A DNA stretch of 64,000 nt. Origin: Marchantia polymorpha subsp. ruderalis (lineage: Eukaryota; Streptophyta; Marchantiopsida; Marchantiales; Marchantiaceae). The notes beneath the pieces are model-generated. The model worked only from the letters and a program-made list of their open reading frames with translations, searched no databases and had not been told where the DNA came from. Of this stretch, positions 1 through 8,385 are shown in pieces (the stretch's first letter is position 1; each line of letters starts with the position of its first letter). A program made the translations under genes and the position numbers. Where the stretch lies: positions 17,960,501 to 18,024,500 of the forward strand of contig AP031352.1 in the NCBI GenBank assembly GCA_037833965.1. Direction: 5' to 3'.

Positions 1-1
1 C

Positions 2-178
2 GTAGAAAAACTTCTAGAGGAATCCGGCCTAGAGTACAGGATATGTGAGGATGAATTACTCGACCTTCCGAAGGATATTGCCGATCATTTGAGAGATATT
101 CTGTATGTTCAAGACTGTCTTTCAGAGGAAATTCTTGTACTAGAGAAATTTCTGGATAATCTTCCAAAGTATTGTTAG
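2..178 (+). CDS. 3' end of an unidentified ORF (58 codons, truncated by window edge)
   Basis: An open frame runs from base 2 to a TAG at 176-178 with no internal stop. It encodes an acidic, leucine-rich C-terminus ending in LDNLPKYC. The start lies outside the window. I do not recognise the family; it has no zinc ligands, DDE residues or chromodomain pattern. It could be the last exon of a host gene or the tail of a transposon protein. The second option gains some weight from the polypurine tract followed by TGTGAC about 150 bp downstream, which looks like the 3' end of a gypsy element. Confidence 0.4.
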   Translation, partial: VEKLLEESGLEYRICEDELLDLPKDIADHLRDILYVQDCLSEEILVLEKFLDNLPKYC

Positions 179-340
179 CAACTACCTGTAGCGTTTAGAC
201 AAAAGGTACTGAAGGGATCGGGAGTTTGCACCCGGTCTCACTGCCTGTATACTTGATGTGTTGAAAGCATTGTAAATATATATATGACGTAGTCAATATA
301 TTGAGCTTTCAGTGTGTAGTGTGTTTGTGGAGGGGGAGTG
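179..340. other. Non-coding stretch ending in a polypurine tract
   Basis: No gene is seen. An AT-rich patch (taaatatatatatgacg) is followed by a purine run, tggagggggag, at about 329-340. That run directly precedes TGTGAC, the usual arrangement of a polypurine tract and the first bases of an LTR. Confidence 0.35.
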
Positions 341-869
341 TGACCCCTGTGTGAAGAAAAAAAAAAATAAAAAAAAATAATAATAATAGAAGAAGTTTTC
401 AAACAATTTTTGTTTGCAATTTGGTGGAAGAGGGCATCATAGGCACTGGAGGCCCACGTAAATGGAGGGCGATGGAGATCGAATCGGGATCGCAAAGCGA
501 TGCGATGTCCCGTGTGTGTTGTCTTGTTTTGTGCTGTGTTTCCTTTAGACTGGAGAGTTGTTGCTAGCTGGTTGCTTGTGTTTGGATCCTCTCCAGTCTT
601 GCTTCCTAGTGCGCGCCCGTGTAGGGGTGACGCTGATTTCCGGAGTAATTTTACTCCTGTGTGCTGGCGATAGGGGGCTGGACTTGATCACCGGCCGGTC
701 TATCTATGTTTCTCTCACGGTGAGACTGGAGTGATGACCAGTAGACCGTGAGAGTCTTCTTGTTGTGATGACAGGTTAGGTTGTCCATACCCCTTAGCTA
801 GTAGGGTTAGAGTAGCTCAGTGCGGCACGGCGTCAGGGGCGGATTAGGTTATTGGGTGGAGATTTGGCA
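341..869 (+). repeat. Candidate 5' LTR/leader of H
   Basis: The segment starts TGTGAC after a purine tract and ends TTTGGCA just before a PBS-like TGGTGCC. It is non-coding and has two inverted repeats (547-557 with 589-599; 712-721 with 745-754). I find no clear similarity to the 3' LTR at 19630, so this may be a leader or an LTR of another element. Confidence 0.3.
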
Positions 870-870
870 G

Positions 871-888
871 TGGTGCCAGTTGAGGTCT
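871..888 (+). promoter_or_regulatory. Candidate primer-binding site of H
   Basis: tggtgccagttgaggtct begins with the TGG expected opposite a tRNA CCA end and lies one base after a CA dinucleotide. The matching tRNA is not recognised, so this rests on position and the TGG start only. Confidence 0.3.
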
Positions 889-1069
889 CGTCATCACGGA
901 GCAGTCTAGTGGTCCTGTTGAGGACCGCGGTGGATTTACGCGGAGTGGATTGAGGTATTGGCTACCTTCACCTATTTCGCCAGTTGTTGCGGAGCAGGAC
1001 CAGAGTGTTGCAGACACAGAGTCTTTGGTGGTGATATCGTCTAGTGTTCCAACCCCATTGATTTGGGAC

Positions 1070-2519
1070 ATGGACGGGATGTACAGGGCCGCGAAGGGCC
1101 TTCGACGTTACTCTGGTGCAGTGGGCACCATCGAGCTTGATGATTTTATTCAGGAGTTCGACACGTCGTGTGATATGCAGTTTCTGCGTAACCCCACGTG
1201 GTTTACACCCTTCTTTGCATGGAAGGGGTTATTCCAGCATTTGGAGGGGCCTCCCATGGACGATTATCATGAGTTTGGGAGAGAGTATGCTGCAGAGATT
1301 GATGCATGGAGACGGCATTGGTCTCCGAACTACTCATCCATTACCCAGGGTGGTGTGGGTACCAGTGGAGGTGCGAGTAGCAGCATCAGTGGAGGTGCGA
1401 GCAGTAGCATCAGCGAGGGTACAAGTGGAGCAGTTGGCGCAACTGGTACTAGTACCAGCAGCGGTACTGTTAGCATTGCCGGTGGCAGCACGAGAGGAGA
1501 TGCTAGTGGCGTACCTTCGTTTAGCCCCATTCCTGAGTTCTTCCAAAGATTGAGGAAGAATTATCAGGGGGTGAAAACGGAGAAGTTGAGGAGCCTCCAG
1601 GAGTTTGAGCGGAAGACTGGTGAGAGTCTTCGTGAGGCATACACTTGTATGCGACGGCTCATCTTAGTATTCACGGTGTGACTGAGGCACAGGCTGTCCA
1701 ATACTGGTATCGAATCCTGGACAGAGAGTTGCGAAGGAGAGTGCGTGATGCTACTCTCATGAGCGACTCATCACCCACATTAGCCCATGTGTTTGCTCTT
1801 TCTGAGAAGATTGAGCTTAACATGGTGGAGGAGAGGGTGGTGACGTCTACATTTGCGAGGGACACGACCACTACTTTGCGTATCCCACATAGCCTAGCAC
1901 AGTCTCGCCCCATAAGTGGGAGTCGTGGAGGTCATACACGACATCCTTCAGGTCACAGAGAGCATAGTGCGCGGCCACCACTGCCTTCATTTTCGGGCCA
2001 GCCACAGGGACCGTCATGTTGGACATGAGGAGGAAGTCATATGAGGAAGGATTGTCCCAGGAGCGAGAGGGACAAACTCCACATGCTAGGCCACAGCCGG
2101 CACAGGTGACCTGTGATCATTGTCATCGACCGGGTCATCCTCGAGAGCGTTGCTTTGACCTTCATCCTGAGTTGAGATCTAGAGGTAGAGGTCGTGGAGG
2201 TGATGCTCCGCGAGGCTGAGGTGGTCGAGGTGGCAGAGGTGGTAGAGGTGGTAGAGGTAGTAGAGGTACCGGGGCCATTGAGCGTACCGCAGCGAGTGCT
2301 ACTTCCGCCACAAAGAGCGCTATGGCTGCTCGGATTGAGCAGTTGGAGCAGAGGCTTGCGGCTATGGCTGGTCTGGGGGCGAGCACTTCCACATCTTACG
2401 AGGGAGAGGATTTCTCCTATTTGGCCAGTGCAGCACAGGTTGAGGCATCAGTTGCAGTGACCAGAGGTGGTGCTCGCACTTCAGAGCCACGTGGTGCGAC
2501 TGTGGAGTTGTACCCTTAG
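1070..2519 (+). pseudogene. gag: H gag (capsid/nucleocapsid), frameshifted
   Basis: The first in-frame ATG is at 1070; the open frame extends upstream to about 950 without an ATG. The capsid-like region contains the FFxWKGLFQHLEGP pattern, then a Ser/Gly-rich insert (about 1350-1510), then a helical part resembling retrotransposon gag (RSLQEFERKTGESLREAY). The frame shifts near 1660 and again near 2020. A CCHC zinc knuckle, CDHCHRPGHPRERC, lies at 2112-2153 and is followed by Arg-Gly repeats. An in-frame TGA at 2217 sits in the Arg-Gly run where CGA is expected, and a TAG at 2517 sits where CAG is plausible. It would package element RNA in virus-like particles; this copy is broken. Confidence 0.75.
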
Positions 2520-2561
2520 AGGGGTGAGGGTGGACGTCAGTCTAGACTTCCCCAGTCCTTT

Positions 2562-3056
2562 TTGTTGTCAGAGTTGGGTAGCAGTTCATCTATGAGACCT
2601 GCACCGCCTAGTGACACTAGAGTGAGAACTGAGGTTCTTACATCATCTGTTGTGGACGCAAACGTGCCATCTAGTGCAGTAATGCGGATGGCCACTTCAG
2701 TCTTGCGATCTCCATTGTTTTCAGCCACGGAGTTGATAGACTCTGGTATTGATTTGGCTCGAGTATTTTGGGTAGCAGCCACGTCGTGTGCACATGGGAG
2801 AGTCGCTGCTACGAGTGCCGAGATACGTGAGGATATAGTTGAGGACCCATCCTCAACGTCTACATTGTTCGAGGAGACGACTTGGCAGGCCGCAGCGGCG
2901 AGGATGGAGTCCTTACCAGCTCGCCCAGCCATTGATCGCGAGAGTATTGTTCCTGGTGTATGTATGGTGGACAACCGAAGTGGTCTATTTCGGTTAGTGA
3001 GTTCTACTGGACAGGTGTATGTCCCAGCCAGAGTTTTGTTGGATTCTGGTGCACAG
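2562..3056 (+). pseudogene. H aspartic protease, N-terminal part (interrupted by E)
   Basis: This continues the gag frame after the TAG at 2517. A Ser/Ala-rich linker leads to VPARVLLDSGAQ; the catalytic D-S-G-A is encoded at 3042-3053. E is inserted right after the GCA-CAG codons, duplicating cacag. The domain resumes at 16075 in the matching frame with PLMLGKAACISLGI. Retroviral-type aspartic proteases mature the Gag-Pol polyprotein. The insertion and several stops abolish function. Confidence 0.8.
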
Positions 3057-3254
3057 TGTAATAACCCACTAAAGGCTGAAACTGCAATATAGTGGTAGAA
3101 AGGTCGAACCCACAGGGACAGAGGAACACACAGGGTACAAAGTGTCACGTTTTAACAGACTATTGAGGAGTTTGAATTCTCAGGCAACTGTCACTCCCAG
3201 AAATACTGCAAGTGTCCACTCGGAGCGCACTCGGAGGTCGCACAGTGCAGCGTA

Positions 3255-3280
3255 ACACACACACACACACACACACACAC
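3255..3280. repeat. (AC)n microsatellite in LTR
   Basis: A run of 13 AC units lies in the R/U5 part of the LTR. The same site in G (about 24255 and 43313), K (about 49154) and L (as GT, about 54489) has different lengths, so it varies between copies. Confidence 0.9.
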
Positions 3281-4007
3281 CTGAAACTACAGAAACACAA
3301 CCCAGAGATCCGTTAGGACCTCTACTTCAAGATTTCAGGGGGAAAGTCTCTCAAGAGTACACTCGGCAAAGCTGCGGGCAGTGACTTCCAACTCCGGCTT
3401 TTACAACACTTCCACTAGCTTGCTGCTAGTGTAGGAAACCCGGTTTGGACTGCCTACTTCGGATCGAAGTCACTCCTACGCGGTGAACAACACTCTCAAC
3501 TCACAAAACGCGCAGAGAACACAGGTCCGCACTGAAGGACTCACTGTGAAACATTCCAGTAACACAACAACAGTCTATTGAAGAGTTTGAATTCTCAGGC
3601 ACTTGTCATTCCCAGAAATACTACAGGGGTTACCCTCAAGGCACCTGCTGCAGCGTAACCTGAATTTTCAACCAAGGCTTACACGAAGTAGCAAAACTTC
3701 ACTTTGGCATTCAGGGGAAAAATCCCAAAGGAGTACAATCAGAAAGAAACACTCGAAGGTGTAGGGGCGAAACTGTTCAAGTATCTAACTAGTCACTGGC
3801 TCTAAGCATCGGCAGTCACCCGCAGGTGCAGATCCGAACTACTCAAGTCTCTAACCAATGTACTAGCTCTGAACATTCGGCCGAAGGCCTTCAGCTACAA
3901 AATGCGGAACGCTAAGTTGTAACTCCTCGTGCGTGGTGACAGAACTCAAGGACACAAACACGCAAAGGAAATGGGTTCTTGATCTGCACTTCTGATGGGA
4001 AAGAACC

Positions 4008-4024
4008 CCAGGCAAAACGCCTGG
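4008..4024 (-). other. Conserved hairpin just downstream of the LTR TATA box
   Basis: CCAGGC-AAAAC-GCCTGG forms a perfect 6-bp stem with a 5-nt loop. It is also present in both G LTRs (25000-25016 and 44061-44077) and in L (53743-53759). In K (49900-49916) one base pair changes from C-G to A-T on both arms, so pairing is kept. Confidence 0.65.
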
Positions 4025-4027
4025 AAC

Positions 4028-4036
4028 TATTTTATA
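4028..4036 (-). promoter_or_regulatory. TATA box of the E LTR
   Basis: The minus strand reads TATAAAATA, 37 nt downstream of the LTR ORF stop codon. Transcription would run toward lower coordinates. This places R and U5 at roughly 4005-3057 and the ORF wholly inside U3. Confidence 0.65.
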
Positions 4037-4072
4037 CCTTCTAAGTCCTACCTAGCACTACACTGCACTACG

Positions 4073-7000
4073 CTACACGCCTGCACGGAACCACGCTACA
4101 CTACACTCCGCGGAACCTGTGCTACGTCTCCTGCGCGGCGGACTGCCGCGCACTAACTCCCTACCCTGCCAATCTTCCGCTCGACTGCGCAGTCCCAAAC
4201 GCTGCAACGCCGCAGACACCTCCACTTCGAGGGCGGACATAGTATCCTGCGCCTTGGACAGAAAAGCATCGAGCTTCTTTGCTACCTTCCGCCGACTCCT
4301 ACTGTCGCCTGACAACAACCCGGCTGCGCAAAGTTCAAACTCACGCAGTGTGAGTTTCTCCTGCGCCTTCACTTCCCAGTGGGCGTAGCCCTTGAGACAG
4401 TGGGCGACACGCCTCGCCGTCTCCACCTTCGTGCGATCTGCCTCCTTCCTGCGATCCTCTTCAATTATCACTAATTGCGATTCGGCCTCAGCACGTTGCG
4501 CTCTCAATTCGCCACACTCTGACTGTAACCTGCGGATTAACTCCTCATCCGCCTGCCGTGCGAGCTGACATTGTTCCAACAACCGCGTCTGTCGCACGAG
4601 CTCCTCTGACAAAATCCGATTCTGGGCCTGCTCAGAAATTAGTGCTTCCTTGACCTTCACCTGCTCCTTGGTGAGCTCGTATAGTTTATCATCCCTCACC
4701 TTCTCGGAGTACTTGTAGAATTTCTGATTAAGCTTATACTGACCCCACAAGCATGCATGCTTCTCCTTCAATTCCCTCAACTCCTGGTCCACCCTAGCTA
4801 ACAGCTTGCTGGTGTGGACTTTAGTGCGAGTCCGCCTGCGCACTAACTCGATGTAAGATCCCGGCTGAAGTGGGTCGGCGTATTTATCGACCTTGCGATC
4901 CAAGTACCTCAGCAACGGAATCACCTGCTCAGAGAGCGCCGCCGCCGGCGCTCCAACAATTTCCTCCTCCTCCTCCTCGGTGTCCTCTGCTCCTGACATT
5001 TCTTCGGTGGAGCCTCCGTCGTCATCATCCGAGTGGAGAATTTCAGTCGCCATTGATTGCGTCGGCGACTGACCCGAGTGGGGCTGCACGTCGTCGACGT
5101 GTGCTGCCTTCAAAGGCACGGCTGCAGCCTCGCTGCTCTTCGCCAAAATGTCTAAGGCGGTAGGCGAATGTGCCCGTGCGGCATCCCCGCCGCTCGCTTG
5201 TTGGTCGTCTACCGTGTCCTCTCTGCCGCCGACGCCCGCCGCCGAAGGCGATCGAGCGGAGGGTGGCTGCGCGGGGTTTGATTGCGCATCGCGCATCGAA
5301 ATTTCATCCCGCGGACAGTCACTCCGCTCCTCCGTCTGTTGCTGCTCCCTTGATCGGTCCGTGGGGGCTGTGCTTGGCCTGTGCGCAGGCGCAAATGCCG
5401 GCGCCTTGTCCGCCGCAGGCATAGCGCCGCGGACATCCATCGCCAAAGGCGACATGGCCGGGGGCCGCTCGCCCGATGTCCCTTGGCCTATAGGCCCTAC
5501 CGCCGAAGGCGCATCTATCGGCGGACTACCCGCCGATGGTGCGGCCTCCGCATGCTCCCTGCTCGTATCTCCTCGGCTCGAAGGCCCTGGCGCCGAAGGC
5601 GCAAATTGCGGCGCGTGGTGCGCCGGAGGGTCTGGCCCCGAGGGCCGGTGTCTCGTAGGCGGCTCTTCCGCCGGCTCCTTCCCCTTCCTACGTTGGAACG
5701 GGGGTGATTCCTGCCTATGCACAGGCGACACGTGTGGAGGTGACCTGTGCACAGGCGGACTGCTCCTTCCCACGCGTAAGCGTAGATCTACGTCCACTTG
5801 TGATCGCCTGTCCGCGGAGGCTCGTCCGTCCGCGGAGTCTCGTCTGTGCGCAAACGGGACATCTGTCCGCAACGCACGTGGTAACTCCGGAGGCCCTTGG
5901 CCCGTAGGCGGCCTCTCTCCTGTCGAGGCTGCAGCGTGGTCCGTTGCTCCTGCGGTCGTCCGCGCTTCCTCATGCTTCTCTGGCGACGCACTTCCTTTCT
6001 CCGTCGCAATCGTCGCCGTGTCCGCACTGTTGGCTGGTAACACCAGTCTGCGTGCCTTCTGCTTCGGCCGGCTGTATGACTCGTACAACGGCCGCGGTCG
6101 AATGGGAGCAGAGGGTTCTTGATGCTGCTCCTCTTCGGACTCTTCTCTCCATCGCCGCTTCCGCGGCACTCGTGCTGCAAGAGTGTTTCTCCCTTCGTCC
6201 CTCCGCCTTGATGGGGTAGAAGTCGGTGACTCCTCTGCATCAGTGTCGACCTCATTCTCCCGTACATACTTCCCGGGATGGTCGACGGACAACGGCGGAA
6301 AATGCTCAAGCTCCGCCGCTGTCAAACAATTCCGCTGTCGATAAAAATTGATGAGGAAAGGAGAGAGATGGTTTAGAGTTCCCCCCTTCTCCTCAAAAGC
6401 GTGCTGTCGCATCACCCTGTGCAGGATGCTCGCCCAGTGAATTGGAGTTCCCTCGATGACGCACTCCACAAAAGAGACCTGCCACAATGTGATGTAGCAG
6501 GCGCGGTGTGGCTGCAGTAATTGCATCAGCGCCGCGGACAAAGTCCGGCGAAATCGATCCTTGTCATCACGGGTCCTGTACCCATTCTTGGTAGACCTCC
6601 CGGTCTTGAACAGCTCCACAAATTGCGCCTCTTCCTGCTTGGTCACCTTGATGCTCTCACTGTCGAAAAGGAGATGCCCTGGCATGCCGGCACATCTTCC
6701 CAATGCCTGCGCCCAATCTTGGACTGTCCACCGATCAACATGCGGACGCAATTCGCGCGAGGGTGGTCCCTGTGGCTCTAGCCACTCGCGCACCATATTC
6801 GCACAGATGTAGTTCCATCCCCATAGCAAGAAATCGAGCTTTCTTGCTATTAAACGCTCCTCGAAAGCGCGCAGCCCGTTCTGTGGTAGGCGAAGTGGCA
6901 CCATCCGCAATCTGCCCGGTCTCGGCATTGCGTTCCTGGAGTTCGCTCGCCCGCTCATTCTACTTCCGCACCGCCCGAGCTCCTTTCTCTCTCGGCAAAC

Positions 7001-7180
7001 TCTAATCGCCCTCAATTCCAAATCCCGCGCACTCACTTCTCCCTCAATCACCAAGAAATCCCCAGTGCGGCGACGTCGAGAATGTTTAGCAGCCAGCAGA
7101 TGGATGCGCGCAGCGCGCACAAGAGATTGGAATCGCGAATTCAAGAATGGGACGCTCTCCGCCGCCCGGTTGAAGGTCAT
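4073..7180 (-). CDS. LTR-resident ORF, intact copy (1035 aa), unknown function
   Basis: The ATG at 7180 has A at -3. Residues about 90-330 form a folded, Trp-rich region (WTVQDWAQALGRC, CYITLWQVSFVECVIEG, LSPFLINFYRQRNCL). It faintly recalls the helical plant-transposon protein domain found in some gypsy accessory ORFs; that is inference only. Residues about 330-720 are Pro/Ala/Ser-rich with VHR-SP repeats. An acidic stretch (about 720-752) precedes a long coiled coil (about 757-960) and a basic tail. It has no zinc knuckle, protease, RT or integrase motif, signal peptide or membrane segment. It reads in the same direction as gag-pol of G and ends just upstream of the TATA box. The folded region is almost unchanged in the older copy in K, with mostly conservative differences, suggesting selection on the protein. 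Env-like, gag-like or regulatory roles are all possible. Confidence 0.7.
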   Translation of the reverse strand: MTFNRAAESVPFLNSRFQSLVRAARIHLLAAKHSRRRRTGDFLVIEGEVSARDLELRAIRVCRERKELGRCGSRMSGRANSRNAMPRPGRLRMVPLRLPQNGLRAFEERLIARKLDFLLWGWNYICANMVREWLEPQGPPSRELRPHVDRWTVQDWAQALGRCAGMPGHLLFDSESIKVTKQEEAQFVELFKTGRSTKNGYRTRDDKDRFRRTLSAALMQLLQPHRACYITLWQVSFVECVIEGTPIHWASILHRVMRQHAFEEKGGTLNHLSPFLINFYRQRNCLTAAELEHFPPLSVDHPGKYVRENEVDTDAEESPTSTPSRRRDEGRNTLAARVPRKRRWREESEEEQHQEPSAPIRPRPLYESYSRPKQKARRLVLPANSADTATIATEKGSASPEKHEEARTTAGATDHAAASTGERPPTGQGPPELPRALRTDVPFAHRRDSADGRASADRRSQVDVDLRLRVGRSSPPVHRSPPHVSPVHRQESPPFQRRKGKEPAEEPPTRHRPSGPDPPAHHAPQFAPSAPGPSSRGDTSREHAEAAPSAGSPPIDAPSAVGPIGQGTSGERPPAMSPLAMDVRGAMPAADKAPAFAPAHRPSTAPTDRSREQQQTEERSDCPRDEISMRDAQSNPAQPPSARSPSAAGVGGREDTVDDQQASGGDAARAHSPTALDILAKSSEAAAVPLKAAHVDDVQPHSGQSPTQSMATEILHSDDDDGGSTEEMSGAEDTEEEEEEIVGAPAAALSEQVIPLLRYLDRKVDKYADPLQPGSYIELVRRRTRTKVHTSKLLARVDQELRELKEKHACLWGQYKLNQKFYKYSEKVRDDKLYELTKEQVKVKEALISEQAQNRILSEELVRQTRLLEQCQLARQADEELIRRLQSECGELRAQRAEAESQLVIIEEDRRKEADRTKVETARRVAHCLKGYAHWEVKAQEKLTLREFELCAAGLLSGDSRSRRKVAKKLDAFLSKAQDTMSALEVEVSAALQRLGLRSRAEDWQGRELVRGSPPRRRRSTGSAECSVAWFRAGV

Positions 7181-7328
7181 GGTCGGCTCTTGCTCGTGGA
7201 GGACGTCTCACTTGATGGCCGCGCCGGCTCTACGCTGGAACGGTCTCCGCTCTCACGCGCGGCTTCACGCTCCGCCGTCGCCGATTAAACTCTCACGCTC
7301 GAATTGGCGGATTTGAACTCCGCGAGCG

Positions 7329-8273
7329 TATGATGTCCGCGGCGCGCGTGATGAGCGTCCGCGGCGATGACCTGGCCGTCCGCGGCGCTGAGCTGTCCGT
7401 CCGCTGCGCTGACTTGTCCGTCCGCGGCGTTGTCCTGGCCGTCCGCGGCGCTGCGCTGGCGCAGAAGGCGCCGTACACTTTCTACCTCACAAGGCGCATT
7501 TCTAGGGCCCAAGGCGGATTTCCCGCCGACGCCGAAGCGCCTGTGCACAGGCGAACGCCTGTGCGCAGGCGAACTTCCTTCGTCAGCGCATAGGACAAAA
7601 CTTTCTTCGCCTGTGCGCAGGCGGAAAGCTGAGTATCTTGCGACCTTCATTTCTCCCGGAATTCTCCTCCGTTCGTGGCGTTCTTGGGCTCGTTAGAATC
7701 AGCGCGTCGAGCTCTTTCCAACGAGACCCTAATCAAGTCGAGGCGTTGCGAATTGAGAAAGTTATGAGGGATTCACTCCTCCGCCGAATGCACTCTCCCG
7801 CATCGCCGAAGGCGTTGACCCGAAGGCGTTGACCGAAGGCGTCTACCGCCCAAGGCGCATATTCCGGCGGTTCTTCCGCCGAAGGCGTACCGCCAAAGTC
7901 GCTCTACCGCCGAAGGCCCCCCCATCAGTAACTTCCGACACTCATAACTCAGTGATCTCTCATCCGTTTCACAAGTTCTTGGGCTCGTTAGAACCAGCGC
8001 GTCGAGCTCTTTCCAACGAGACCCTAAGCATTTCAAAGCGTTACGAATTGAGAAAGTTATGAGTGATCTACCGCCGAGGGTGCTCGAAGCGGATCCTGCA
8101 GCATGAACCGCCCGTTCCGTCCCAAGCGTCCCACTGTGGCCTAAGCCCAAAACCCCTTGACTGTCCTCGATCCTCTGGTTTCGCGTACCGATTACTATTT
8201 ACAGCTACTGCCGCGGTACTTACTATTCAAAAATGTTTTAGTTCTGATAAAAAACAAAAAGTGGGTTACCACA
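7329..8273 (-). mobile_element. 945-bp nested insertion in E (first copy), L-type LTR piece
   Basis: It is flanked by the 6-bp repeat cgagcg (7323-7328 and 8274-8279). Its right end, gtgggttaccaca, is an L-type LTR terminus. The sequence matches the start of the L LTR (51556 to about 52490) in reverse. G LTRs lack it at the same place. Identical insertions lie at 10688-11632 and 14047-14991 in the other tandem copies, so it arrived before the triplication. Its left end (tatgatg) is not the usual LTR terminus, so it is truncated or rearranged. Confidence 0.65.
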
Positions 8274-8385
8274 CGAGCGCAGCGCCGAAGGCGAGTTTTC
8301 CGCCTTGCGCGGTACACTTGTTCGTACCGCCCCTCGGCCAATCCCCTTCTGCCTTGACGCGTGTGTCCGCATGTCGGACAAAAGT

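Noticed and set aside
5148-6122. Long plus-strand frame (324 codons) opposite the LTR ORF; similar frames of 420-472 codons at 8063, 11422, 25885 and 44946
   Set aside because: They lie antisense to the Pro/Ala/Ser-rich part of the LTR ORF, where GC-rich codons leave few stops. No motif, and they change with repeat copy number.
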